64,000 bases of DNA from Streptomyces lanatus (GCF_014655715.1 NZ_BNBM01000001.1:622742-686741); one strand, 5' to 3'; shown: positions 30,411 through 41,179, numbered from the stretch's first letter. Notes: generated by a model not told the origin, from the sequence alone. Translations and numbers: made by a program.

Positions 30411-31952
30411 TCACGCCGTGAAGCCCGCGACCCTCAGGGCGTGCACCAGGTCCCACTGACGCTCGTCGGAGACGCCCTGGGCGGCCTCCAGCAGGAGCGG
30501 TACGAGTGTTCTCGGGTTGGTCTCGACGCTGCGGGCTGCCTCCTCCGGGGTGCGCACGCGGACGTACGCGTCGAGCAGCGCGCGGACCTCGCGCCGGCGC
30601 CCCTCGCCGGCCAGCCCCAGCACGGCCCTTCCGATCTCGGGCGCGGGCCGCAGCACGCCCTGTCGCAGGATCTGCTCGCCGTCCTCGGCCCGCCCCGCCG
30701 CGGTCAGCGCGTCGGCGGCGGCCACCAGCCGCTCGGCCGGCAGCGAGGCGGCCTCCCACAGCAGGGTCGCCCAGTCCGCGCCGAGCCCGGCCTGCTGCAT
30801 CTCGGCGGCGAGCAGCGGCAGGCGTACGGCGGGCCAGTGCGCGGCCTCGACGAGCAGCACGTGCGCCTCACCGCTACGCCCCTCGCCCCGCAGCCGCACC
30901 AGCGCCTCCACGATCCCGCCGACCTCCCGCCGGTCCGCCGGGTCCAACGCCTGCGTCTGCGGCTCCACCGGGGTCACGGCCACCTCCTCCGCAGCGGCCC
31001 CCGCGAACCGGGCACCGCGCGGGGTACGGCCGGTGGTGGCGGCGGGCTGAGCGGGGAGGGTCGGCAGGACGGGCTCGGCGGTCGGCGGTACGACGACGGG
31101 GGCGACGGTCTCCTCCTCGACCATCCCGGCGAAGCGGGCACCGCCTCGGCGGCGTTTGCGCTGCTTGGGGGCGGGCGGGTCCTGCGCGTCCGGGCGGCCC
31201 GGCACCCCGGCCACACCTTCGGCGACGTACGGACCGGCAGGCCGTACCTGATCCGGACCGAGCGCCTCGGTCCGATCCCCGGGCACCCCGACGACACCTT
31301 CCACGACATACGAACCAGCAGCCCGCACCTGATCCGAACCGAGCCCCCCGGTCACCCCGTCACCGCGAGCCCAACCCTCAACGAACCCATCCCCCTGAAG
31401 GCCCCCACCCCCGAACCACCCGGCCCCCGAACCATCACCTCCACCCCTGCGCTCCAAGTCCCCCATCCGCCCCCGGAGTTCCCCACACCGCGCAGTAGCC
31501 CGTTCATGGTCGTCGCGAGCCCAGGCAAGGTCGATACGGATGGCGTCGGCCTGTTCACGGGTGGCGGCCGAGGCGAGCAAGCGGCTCAGTTCCGCCTGCC
31601 GTTCGGCGGCATAGCGCTGTTCGCGGAGCATGACGTCGAGGCGGTCGCCGAGGGCGTCGTGCCCGCCGGGTCGGGCGTCGTACGCGGCGAGGGCGGCGGT
31701 GTGCAGGACGCGGGCGCGTTCCGTCTCGGGGGCGGGGCCGCCGGGGCCGTACTGGGCGGCGAGGTCGTGGAGGAGGGACTCCAGCACATCCCAGGGCGGG
31801 ACTTCACTTCCGGACAGACAGGCCCGCATGCCCTCCGGGTCGCGCTGCCAGAACACCCCGCACCAGCCGCCGCCCTGGTCCAGGCGCGCCAAGAGGCCGT
31901 CCAGGTAGTTCACGAACTCCCGCACCTGAGCCGGGAGTTGATCCACTGACAT
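30411..31952 (-). CDS. Unknown large protein with helical C-terminal repeats
   Basis: A 513-residue protein of unknown function. ATG at 31952 is chosen because GGGAG sits close upstream; a longer frame reaches 32000. The N-terminal third (SVDQLPAQVREFVNYLDGLL) is helical and probably coiled-coil. The middle is low-complexity, with a 27-residue tandem repeat (DQVRAAGSYVVEGVVGVPG, then DQVRPAGPYVAEGVAGVPG) and two GARFAG motifs after basic stretches. The C-terminal 180 residues are Ala/Leu-rich helical hairpins resembling TPR or PPR-like repeats. No signal peptide or membrane segment is seen. Its stop codon abuts decayed copies of its own 3' end. Confidence 0.7.
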   Translation of the reverse strand: MSVDQLPAQVREFVNYLDGLLARLDQGGGWCGVFWQRDPEGMRACLSGSEVPPWDVLESLLHDLAAQYGPGGPAPETERARVLHTAALAAYDARPGGHDALGDRLDVMLREQRYAAERQAELSRLLASAATREQADAIRIDLAWARDDHERATARCGELRGRMGDLERRGGGDGSGAGWFGGGGLQGDGFVEGWARGDGVTGGLGSDQVRAAGSYVVEGVVGVPGDRTEALGPDQVRPAGPYVAEGVAGVPGRPDAQDPPAPKQRKRRRGGARFAGMVEEETVAPVVVPPTAEPVLPTLPAQPAATTGRTPRGARFAGAAAEEVAVTPVEPQTQALDPADRREVGGIVEALVRLRGEGRSGEAHVLLVEAAHWPAVRLPLLAAEMQQAGLGADWATLLWEAASLPAERLVAAADALTAAGRAEDGEQILRQGVLRPAPEIGRAVLGLAGEGRRREVRALLDAYVRVRTPEEAARSVETNPRTLVPLLLEAAQGVSDERQWDLVHALRVAGFTA

Positions 31953-32082
31953 CCCAACTCCCGCCAGACCGGAACACTCCGGTCCGTCAGGCAACACCAA
32001 CCGTGTTACGGACGTGCTACGGGAAGTTTTCCGACTGAACGCAGAGTGCGCCGCAGCTGTCGGAACGTGACGTGCGCCCCGC

Positions 32083-32343
32083 TCAGGCGGCCGCTTCGAC
32101 CACCGGCGCGCACTGCCCGATCAGCTCGTCCATCGACAGCCCGAGGGCCGCCGCCAGCGCGGCCACCGTGAAGAAGGCCGGCGTCGGGGCCCGCCCGGTC
32201 TCGATCTTGCGCAACGTCTCCGCGGAGATCCCGGCGTTCGCCGCGACCTCCGCCATGCTGCGGCCGCCGCGGGCCTCACGCAGCAGCCGACCGAGCCGCT
32301 CGCCGCGTTCGCGCTCTTCGGGAGTGAGAGGGGTGCGCACCAT
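32083..32343 (-). CDS. XRE-family helix-turn-helix regulator
   Basis: This 86-residue DNA-binding protein consists almost only of an XRE/lambda-Cro helix-turn-helix (RLLREARGGRSMAEVAANAG then ISAETLRKIETG) plus a short helix ending LSMDELIGQCAPV. ATG at 32343 is chosen because a TAGAAT -10 hexamer (32356-32351, minus strand) ends exactly 7 bases before it, the geometry of a leaderless transcript; an ATG at 32352 overlaps that hexamer. It is divergent from the methionine aminopeptidase gene and probably represses one or both promoters. Confidence 0.85.
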   Translation of the reverse strand: MVRTPLTPEERERGERLGRLLREARGGRSMAEVAANAGISAETLRKIETGRAPTPAFFTVAALAAALGLSMDELIGQCAPVVEAAA

Positions 32344-32350
32344 GACGCCC

Positions 32351-32423
32351 ATTCTAATACCGCCCCCGGCCACCACCCCGACGGCCGACCCAACCGCCGA
32401 CCCCATTCAAATACCGGTATAGT
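32351..32423. promoter_or_regulatory. Divergent leaderless promoters of xre and map with ATACCGGTAT dyad
   Basis: To the right, TATAGT (32418-32423) ends 7 bases before the map ATG at 32431. To the left, TAGAAT (32356-32351) ends 7 bases before the xre ATG at 32343. No Shine-Dalgarno sequence fits either gene. The perfect palindrome ATACCGGTAT (32411-32420) overlaps the map -10 hexamer and is a good operator candidate. No convincing -35 hexamer is seen. Confidence 0.6.
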
Positions 32424-32430
32424 AATTGGC

Positions 32431-33198
32431 ATGGTGGAACTGAAGACGGACAAGTCGATCGACGAGATGTATGTGACCGGACAGGTCGTCGGCCAGGCCC
32501 TCACGGCCGTGCAGAAGGCCGCTGACGTGGGGGTTTCCCTGCTGGAGCTGGACGAGGTGGCACGCGAGGTGCTGCGCGCCGCGGGGGCGACGTCGCCCTT
32601 CCTCGGCTATCGGCCCTCCTTCGCCCCCACCCCCTTCCCCGCCGTCATCTGCGCCTCGGTGAACGACGCGATCGTGCACGGCATCCCGACCGGCTACCGC
32701 CTGCGCGACGGCGATCTCGTCTCCATCGACTGCGGTGCCGAACTGGGCGGCTGGGCCGGCGACTCGGCGATCAGCTTCACCGTGGGCCGGGCCCGCCAGG
32801 AGGACGTACGGCTGATCGAGACCGCGGAACGGGCGCTCGCGGCCGGCATCGAGGCGGCCGTGGTCGGCAACCGCATCGGCGACATCGCCCACGCCATCGG
32901 CTCGGTGTGCCGGTCGGCGGGGTACGGCGTCCCGGACGGGTTCGGCGGCCACGGCATCGGCCGCAAGATGCACGAGGACCCGGGGGTGCCGAACGAGGGC
33001 CGCCCGGGCCGGGGCATGCCGCTGCGGCGCGGCATGGTGCTGGCCATCGAGCCGATGCTCATCGCGAGCGGCAAGGACGGCTACCACGCGGCCCCGGACG
33101 GCTGGACCCTGTGCACCAACGACGGCTCGCGCGCCGCGCACGCGGAGCACACGGTCGCGATCACGGACGCGGGGCCGCGCATCCTGACGGCGCGCTGA
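32431..33198 (+). CDS. map: Type I methionine aminopeptidase
   Basis: This 255-residue metallopeptidase removes the initiator Met from nascent proteins. The dinuclear metal ligands are visible: D100 (SIDCG), D111 (AGDSA), H174 (GGHGIG), E207 (IEPM) and E239 (HAEHT); H83 (IVHGIP) is the substrate-side His. It lacks the N-terminal zinc-finger extension seen in some MetAPs. Its pairing with a divergent XRE regulator, away from ribosomal protein genes, suggests it is an accessory copy rather than the housekeeping one. Confidence 0.93.
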   Translation: MVELKTDKSIDEMYVTGQVVGQALTAVQKAADVGVSLLELDEVAREVLRAAGATSPFLGYRPSFAPTPFPAVICASVNDAIVHGIPTGYRLRDGDLVSIDCGAELGGWAGDSAISFTVGRARQEDVRLIETAERALAAGIEAAVVGNRIGDIAHAIGSVCRSAGYGVPDGFGGHGIGRKMHEDPGVPNEGRPGRGMPLRRGMVLAIEPMLIASGKDGYHAAPDGWTLCTNDGSRAAHAEHTVAITDAGPRILTAR

Positions 33199-33241
33199 CC
33201 GGCACCGGCCGCCGCTGTTCCCTGAAGGTGCCCGCCGCCAT

Positions 33242-33268
33242 CGTTCGTGCGAAGGTGTTCTACGAACG
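33242..33268. promoter_or_regulatory. Inverted repeat upstream of the clpC-like gene
   Basis: CGTTCGT (33242-33248) and ACGAACG (33262-33268) are a perfect inverted repeat with a 13 bp spacer. Smaller dyads TTCGTGCGAA (33244-33253) and GTTCTACGAAC (33257-33267) lie inside it. The TTCG/CGAA core recalls the GTTCGC-type sites of the ClgR activator of clp genes as I remember them, but spacing and bases differ, so the regulator is open. Confidence 0.45.
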
Positions 33269-33366
33269 CGGCCAGGTGTAACCGGCTTCCGCCCGGGTTA
33301 CCCGACTCCGGCACGTCGATCAGCGAGGGCGACCCTGCCCGCGCAGGGACGCCGGATGGGAACGCC

Positions 33367-35922
<2,556 letters not shown>

Positions 35923-35926
35923 GCCG

Positions 35927-37723
35927 CTACGGCGCCGGCCGCACCACCATCGCCGAGCCGCCGCCCCGCCGTGCCGTCTCCGCCGCGGCGAGCCACTTGC
36001 CGTCCGGCAGCCGCTGCACGCCGGTGGCCGCACCGATCTCGGGGTTGGCCCTGAAGCCGTGCCCGATGTCCTCCAGCTGAGCCCTGAGCGGGCTGTCGTA
36101 GAGGCCCGGTTCGAGTTCCGTGGTGGCCGCGTTGCGCTGGCTGGCGCGCGGTGCGGCGATCGCGTCGACCAGCGGCAGACCCCGGTCGAGGAAGCCGGTC
36201 AGGGTCTGGAGGACGGTGGTGATGATGGTGGCCCCGCCGGGCGAACCGAGCGCCACGACGGGCTTGTCGTGCCGGTCCAGGACGATCGTCGGCGACATGG
36301 ACGAACGCGGGCGCTTGCCCGGGCCCGGCAGGTTCGGGTCGTGGACGGCCGGGCTCGCCGGAGCGAAGGAGAAGTCCGTCAGCTCGTTGTTGAGCAGGAA
36401 GCCCCGGCCCGGGACGGTGATGCCGCTGCCGCCGGTCTGCTCGATGGTGAGGGTGTACGAGACGACGTTGCCCCACTTGTCGGCCGCGGTGAGATGGGTG
36501 GTGCTGTCGCCCTCGTAGGTGGTCGGGGCAGCCGTGCCGCGCGCGTCGCAGGACGCCGGGTCACGGGGGTCGCCCGGCGCCACCGGGCTCGTCAGCACCG
36601 CGTCGTCCTTGATCAGGCACGCCCGCGAGTCGGCGTACCGCTGCGACAGCAGTTCCTTCGTGGGTACGTCCTCGAAGGCGGGGTCGCCGACCCAGCGCCC
36701 GCGGTCCGCGAACGCGATGCGGCTGGCCTCGATGTAGCGGTGCAGGTACTGGACCTCGCTCGCCTTCGAAAGGTCCGTGTTCTCAAGGATGTTGAGGGCC
36801 TCGCCGACGGTCGTGCCGCCGGAGGAGGAGGGTGCCATGGAGTAGACGCCGAGACCGTGGTACGAGGTCCTGGTGGGCGCCTGTGACTTGACGCGGTAGG
36901 CGGACAGGTCCTTGGCGGTCAGGTCGCCGGGGCGGGCCTTCCAACCCGAACTCGGGTCCACGGGCGGCTTGTTGACCGTGTCGACGATGTCGTCGGCGAG
37001 ATCGCCCCGGTAGAGCGCCCCGGCACCCTTGCGCGCCAGCTCGGCGTAGGTGCGGGCGAGGTCGGGGTTCTTGAAGGTGGAGCCGACGACAGGGAGGGCG
37101 CCGTTCGGCAGGAACAGCTTGGCGGTGTCCGGGAAGTAGCGGAACCGGGTCTCGTTGGCGGCGGTCTGCGCGCGGAAGGTGTCGTCGACGGTGAAGCCGT
37201 CCCGGGCGAGGCGCTCGGCGGGCTTCAGCACCGACCCGAGGCTCCTGCTGCCCCACTTGTCCAGGGCCTGCTCCCAGGTGGCGGGCGTGCCGGGGGTGCC
37301 GACGCTGAGGCCGCTGCTGACGGCCTCGGCGAACGGGATCGCGGTGCCGTTCTCCGTGAACAGGCCCGAGTCGGCGCTCAGCGGCGCGGTCTCGCGGCCG
37401 TCGAGGGTGCGCACGCTACGGGACTTGGCGTCGTAGTAGACGAAGTAGCCGCCTCCGCCGACGCCGGCGGAGTAGGGCTCGGTGACGCCGAGCGCGGCGG
37501 CCGTGGCGACGGCGGCGTCGACGGCGTTGCCGCCCTTGCGCAGGACCTCGATGCCGGCCGCGGAGGCGTCCGCGTCGACGCTGGAGACGGCGCCGCCGTG
37601 GCCGACGGCGACGGGAACCTTCTCGACGGGGCCGGTGCCGGGCGGTGCCGCTCCCACGGACACCACAGCGGCCGAGATCGCCAGGACCGACAGTTTCCGC
37701 GCGACAGGGCGACGCATCCGCAC
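35927..37723 (-). CDS. ggt: Secreted gamma-glutamyltransferase
   Basis: This 598-residue gamma-glutamyltranspeptidase has an export signal (MRMRRPVARKLSVLAISAAV). The large-subunit segment reads GGNAVDAAVATAAALGVTEP YSAGVGGGGY. The self-cleavage Thr is T408 in GDSTTHLTAADKWGN, and the gamma-glutamyl pocket GSPGGATIITTV follows. It is predicted to mature extracellularly into two chains and to hydrolyse or transfer gamma-glutamyl groups from glutathione-like compounds or ergothioneine/mycothiol by-products. It is convergent with the ClpC-type gene, 4 bp apart. It is distinct in length, signal peptide and catalytic-loop sequence from the family member at 3911-5722. Confidence 0.92.
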   Translation of the reverse strand: MRMRRPVARKLSVLAISAAVVSVGAAPPGTGPVEKVPVAVGHGGAVSSVDADASAAGIEVLRKGGNAVDAAVATAAALGVTEPYSAGVGGGGYFVYYDAKSRSVRTLDGRETAPLSADSGLFTENGTAIPFAEAVSSGLSVGTPGTPATWEQALDKWGSRSLGSVLKPAERLARDGFTVDDTFRAQTAANETRFRYFPDTAKLFLPNGALPVVGSTFKNPDLARTYAELARKGAGALYRGDLADDIVDTVNKPPVDPSSGWKARPGDLTAKDLSAYRVKSQAPTRTSYHGLGVYSMAPSSSGGTTVGEALNILENTDLSKASEVQYLHRYIEASRIAFADRGRWVGDPAFEDVPTKELLSQRYADSRACLIKDDAVLTSPVAPGDPRDPASCDARGTAAPTTYEGDSTTHLTAADKWGNVVSYTLTIEQTGGSGITVPGRGFLLNNELTDFSFAPASPAVHDPNLPGPGKRPRSSMSPTIVLDRHDKPVVALGSPGGATIITTVLQTLTGFLDRGLPLVDAIAAPRASQRNAATTELEPGLYDSPLRAQLEDIGHGFRANPEIGAATGVQRLPDGKWLAAAETARRGGGSAMVVRPAP

Positions 37724-37835
37724 CTCCAGTCAGGGACCGTTCGCGCAGCCTATGCGATCGACATGCCCGCGTCAGCCCTGCCTCGTCGGCTCGCGTCGAA
37801 CACGGGTTTGCGTGGGCCCGCTAGCATGCGCGCCC

Positions 37836-38600
37836 ATGAATGACGACGTGCGCAACATCGTCCTGGGCCTGGTCGCGGCCGGCATCAGTGCCGGGCTGGG
37901 CTGGCTCGCCCGTACCTATCTGTGGAACCGGAAGCTCCGCCGCAAGCAGGCGTTCCTGGGGCTGCCGCAGAACTCCGAGTCCCTGCTCGTCGTCAATCGC
38001 GACCCGGCCACCTCCGAGCCCGCGGTCCACCGGTTCGACGTGTACGCCCTGCTGGAGCTCGCCGCGCTGATCAAGGACTGCGGGGCGCATGTGCAGATGG
38101 TGACCCAGGACAACGTCCAGCAGAGCTTCGGTGAACGCACCGAGTTCTGCGTCGGCGGCCCCGCCTCCAACCGCCGCATGCTGGCCCATATGGCGGCGAT
38201 GCTGCCCGGGGTGCGCGTCAACATCGACCCGGAACCGGGCCCGGACCGGGGCGCCTTCCAGATCGGCAGCGAGCGGTACCGCCTGGAGGCCGGTGTCACG
38301 GAGTACGTCCTGCTGGCCCGCCTCACCGCGGGTGAACGGCGTGAGGCGCGGCCGGTGTTCCTGTTCTGCGGACAGCGCGCCATCACCAACCAGGCCGCGA
38401 CCCGCTATCTCGCCCGCCACCACGAGCGGCTGGCCCGCAAGCACGGGGACAAGACCTTCGTACTGCTCCTGAAGGTCGTCAACTCGCAGGCGTACGGCCC
38501 GGACGTGGTGGAGCTGGTCGCGGATGTCACGCGGGCCTCGCAGGCCCCGCCACCTGCCACGGAGGCCGTTCCCGCACGCAACTCACACCGTGCCTCCTGA
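37836..38600 (+). CDS. Unknown protein with single N-terminal membrane helix
   Basis: This 254-residue protein starts with one transmembrane helix (NIVLGLVAAGISAGLGWLA) and a positive stop-transfer stretch (RKLRRKQAFLG), so the body should face the cytoplasm. The domain that follows has an alternating strand-helix pattern (ESLLVVNRD; ELAALIKDCGAHVQMV; GERTEFCVGGPASNRRMLA; RPVFLFCGQRAITNQAA) reminiscent of Rossmann-like or nucleotide-sensing domains. I do not recognise the family. A TAGCAT hexamer (37822-37827) ends 8 bases before the ATG, so it may be leaderless. Confidence 0.75.
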   Translation: MNDDVRNIVLGLVAAGISAGLGWLARTYLWNRKLRRKQAFLGLPQNSESLLVVNRDPATSEPAVHRFDVYALLELAALIKDCGAHVQMVTQDNVQQSFGERTEFCVGGPASNRRMLAHMAAMLPGVRVNIDPEPGPDRGAFQIGSERYRLEAGVTEYVLLARLTAGERREARPVFLFCGQRAITNQAATRYLARHHERLARKHGDKTFVLLLKVVNSQAYGPDVVELVADVTRASQAPPPATEAVPARNSHRAS

Positions 38601-38622
38601 GGTCCGTCATATTCCACTAATC

Positions 38623-38678
38623 GTTACTGGCACGTAACTTACCCACGGGTTACTTACGGTAAGGGGGCACGGTTACCG
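38623..38678. promoter_or_regulatory. Cluster of GTTAC/GTAAC dyads upstream of the secreted hydrolase
   Basis: GTTAC-TGGCAC-GTAAC (38623-38638), CTTAC-G-GTAAG (38653-38663) and the palindrome CGGTTACCG (38670-38678) share one half-site. Three dyads within 56 bp, 40-95 bp before the start codon, look like repeated sites for one regulator. Confidence 0.45.
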
Positions 38679-38716
38679 TTCGGTCACTTTGCATTGACAC
38701 GAGTGAGGAGTGACCC

Positions 38717-40285
38717 GTGGGAACCCATCGCAAGGCCCTGCGCACGACCGCCGTGGGCGCCGTCTCCGCGACCCTGGTCGCCGGAAGCGCCCTCGGGCTC
38801 GCCCCCGTGGCCCAAGCGGCCCCGAACAGCGTCCGTTTCGTCGACATCACCGGCGACGGCGGCATCACCCTCAAGGCGAACGTCATCACCCCGGCCGGCG
38901 CCGACGGCACGCGCCGCTACCCGCTGCTCGTGATGCCCACGAGCTGGGGCCTGCCCCAGGTCGAGTATGTCGCGCAGGCCCAGAAGCTCGCGAACTCGGG
39001 CTACATCGTGGTCAGTTACAACGTGCGCGGCTTCTGGCAGTCCGGCGGCGAGATAGAAGTGGCGGGCCCGCCCGACATAGCCGACGCGTCCAAGGTCATC
39101 GACTGGGCGCTCGCCAACACCCCGGCCGACGCGAAACACGTGGGCATGGCGGGTGTCTCGTACGGCGCCGGCATCAGCCTGCTGACCGCCGCGCACGACA
39201 AGCGGGTCAGGGCCGTCGCCGCCCTCAGCGGCTGGGCCGACCTCATCGGCTCGATCTACGCCGGCCGCACCCAGCACGTCCAGGCCGCCGGGCTGCTGGA
39301 CGGGGCGAGCCTGGTCACGGGTCGGCAGAGCGCCGAACTGCGGCAGATCTTCAACGACTTCTACGCCTCCAACCTGTCCAAGGAACAGGACATCATCAAC
39401 TGGGGGAAGAAACGTTCGGTCGCTACATACCTGGACCAACTCAACGACAGCGGCGCAGCGGTCATGATGGCCAACGCCTGGGGCGACACGATCTTCCCGC
39501 CCAACCAGTACGCGGACTTCTACGAGAAGCTGACCGGCCCCAAGCGGCTGGAGTTCCGCCCCGGCGACCACGCCACCGCCGAGCTCACCGGGCTGTTCGG
39601 CCTGCCCAACGACGTGTGGAAAGACACCGCACGCTGGTTCGACCACTACCTCAAGGGCGAGGACAACGGCATCAACCGCGAGCTGCCGGTGCGGCTCAAG
39701 TCCCGCGCGGGCGGCGACTACGAGGGCTACCCGGACTGGAAGTCGGTCGGCGCGACGAACCGGAAGCTCGCCCTCGCCGGTTCGACCACGATCCGTACGA
39801 ACGTCGACTCGGGCGCGAACGGCGGGGTCGTCTTCCTGTCCAGCATCCTCGACCAGGTGGCCCAACTGCCCCCGATGGCCTCGATCCCGCTGCTGCCGCG
39901 CCGCTGGGCGGCCGTATGGCAGTCCGAGAAGTACCCGACGGCCCAACAGGTGCGCGGCACCGCCAAGTTGCACACCACCGTCACCCCGACCGAGGAGAGC
40001 GGCACCCTCGTCGCCTATCTGTACGACGTGGGCCCGCTCGGCCTCGGCAAGCTGGTCAGCAACGCGCCGTACACCTTCCACGGACGTACGCCCGGACAGC
40101 CGTTCGGCGTCGACCTGGAGCTGTACTCCACGGCCTACGACGTCCCGGCCGGGCACCGTCTCGCGCTGGTCGTCGACACGGTCGACCCGCTCTACATCGA
40201 GCACAACCCGTCCGGCGCGCGGCTGACCTTCTCCTCGCCGGCGAACGACCCGTCGTACGTGTCGATTCCACTGCGCGAACAGTGA
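38717..40285 (+). CDS. Secreted alpha/beta-hydrolase, CocE/X-Pro dipeptidyl-peptidase (S15) type
   Basis: This 522-residue exported protein has a Sec signal peptide ending near AQAAPNSV. Its alpha/beta-hydrolase core contains the oxyanion-side YNVRGFWQSGG, nucleophile S148 in MAGVSYGAG, the acid in ANAWGDTIFPP and the His in FRPGDHATAEL. The C-terminal beta-sandwich (GTLVAYLYDVGP; DVPAGHRLALVVDTVDPLY) matches the galactose-binding-like domain of CocE/NonD and X-Pro dipeptidyl-peptidases. It is predicted to hydrolyse an ester or peptide outside the cell. GTG at 38717 has GAGGAG 6 bases upstream. Confidence 0.87.
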   Translation: MGTHRKALRTTAVGAVSATLVAGSALGLAPVAQAAPNSVRFVDITGDGGITLKANVITPAGADGTRRYPLLVMPTSWGLPQVEYVAQAQKLANSGYIVVSYNVRGFWQSGGEIEVAGPPDIADASKVIDWALANTPADAKHVGMAGVSYGAGISLLTAAHDKRVRAVAALSGWADLIGSIYAGRTQHVQAAGLLDGASLVTGRQSAELRQIFNDFYASNLSKEQDIINWGKKRSVATYLDQLNDSGAAVMMANAWGDTIFPPNQYADFYEKLTGPKRLEFRPGDHATAELTGLFGLPNDVWKDTARWFDHYLKGEDNGINRELPVRLKSRAGGDYEGYPDWKSVGATNRKLALAGSTTIRTNVDSGANGGVVFLSSILDQVAQLPPMASIPLLPRRWAAVWQSEKYPTAQQVRGTAKLHTTVTPTEESGTLVAYLYDVGPLGLGKLVSNAPYTFHGRTPGQPFGVDLELYSTAYDVPAGHRLALVVDTVDPLYIEHNPSGARLTFSSPANDPSYVSIPLREQ

Positions 40286-40289
40286 TCTC

Positions 40290-40305
40290 CGGCCGGCGCC
40301 GGACG
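40290..40305 (+). terminator. Hairpin terminator after the secreted hydrolase
   Basis: TCCGGC, CGGC loop, GCCGGA form a perfect 6 bp stem starting 5 bases after the stop codon. There is no U-run, which is usual for Streptomyces terminators. Confidence 0.6.
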
Positions 40306-40330
40306 GGTATGGCTCTGTGACTGCTGCCCC

Positions 40331-40390
40331 CTGCTGCCCCTGCGTCAGACAGGCCCTAGGGGCTGTGGGGGGATCCCCACCCGGCAGCAG
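40331..40390. other. Nested stem-loop in intergenic region
   Basis: CTGCTGCC (40331-40338) can pair with GGCAGCAG (40383-40390). Inside lies a perfect hairpin GTGGGG-GGAT-CCCCAC (40365-40380). It may be a second terminator or a small structured RNA. The rest of 40391-40567 is comparatively AT-rich and holds no gene I can support. Confidence 0.4.
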
Positions 40391-40567
40391 CGTCCCTGGG
40401 GACGGACGGAACATCGTAGTCGAGGTCGGACACGGCGAGGATTTCGGCTCATTGATGGCCGCAAACTATCCGGGCAAGAATGAACTTAATGCGCGACACG
40501 CACTTTTCGGACATAAGCCGTATTTACGTCGACCTTATGTCGGATCCCGAAGGTCCCGGACGAGACC

Positions 40568-40975
40568 TCACGCCTCCGCGACCTCCGCGTACAGCTGCGA
40601 CAGCTCGGGAACCCCGCTCACGGCCCACTCCCGCCCCGAGGTCACGACGTCGAACTCCCGTCCGGAGGCGAGCCGCACGACCGGCTGGCCGTCCGGCCAG
40701 ATCTCCCAGGCGGCCCCGGCGACGGTGCGCACGATGACGGTGCCGAGGTACAGCCCGGCGTCATTGCCCAGCCAGGGCAGGATCTCCTCGTCGTCCCGCC
40801 AGCGCGGCAGCAACTGATCCAGGGCCTCCAACGAGGCGGCCGTGTCGTCCAGTTGGATCCCGGCTCTGGAGGCGTGCGAGCGCAGCAGTTCGCACTCGGA
40901 GAGCAGTTCGGCGATGCCCTCGGGGTCGGGGGTCCCACGCTTCTCGGGCCGGTGGCCCAGAAAAGGGATCTTCAT
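40568..40975 (-). CDS. DUF6278-like small cytoplasmic protein
   Basis: This 135-residue protein from ATG 40975 (a GTG at 40981 would add two residues) has no membrane segment. It begins MKIPFLGHRPEKRG and contains ELLSECELLRSHA, LPRWRDDEEILPWLGNDAGL and ends ELSQLYAEVAEA. I recognise it as a conserved Streptomyces hypothetical, probably DUF6278, from memory. The function is unknown. It stands alone between two secreted hydrolases on the opposite strand. Confidence 0.75.
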   Translation of the reverse strand: MKIPFLGHRPEKRGTPDPEGIAELLSECELLRSHASRAGIQLDDTAASLEALDQLLPRWRDDEEILPWLGNDAGLYLGTVIVRTVAGAAWEIWPDGQPVVRLASGREFDVVTSGREWAVSGVPELSQLYAEVAEA

Positions 40976-41179
40976 ACGCACAGCGTGTCATTCGCACGGC
41001 CGAACGCACCACAGGCGCGCGGGCCGTCGATTCCGGGCGAGTTCACGCCGACTTGTGGCATGGCTCGTTGACGGGTCACGGGTGCCTCTCTAATTTCTCC
41101 CTGCGCGTTACGTCCCGTCTGAACTTGTCATGCGCAGCCATACGTGGTCCTGAGCAGTCGTGAACGGGAGGAGTCGGCC

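Noticed and set aside
33199..33366. Riboswitch or RNA leader before the clpC-like gene
   Set aside because: Only a short inverted repeat is present; no conserved riboswitch core could be found.
38694..38699. TTGACA as a -35 box for the secreted hydrolase
   Set aside because: It is only 18 bases from the start codon, leaving no room for a -10 and leader.
38684..40414. 576-codon minus-strand frame
   Set aside because: Antisense to the secreted hydrolase, which has a signal peptide, catalytic triad and ribosome-binding site.
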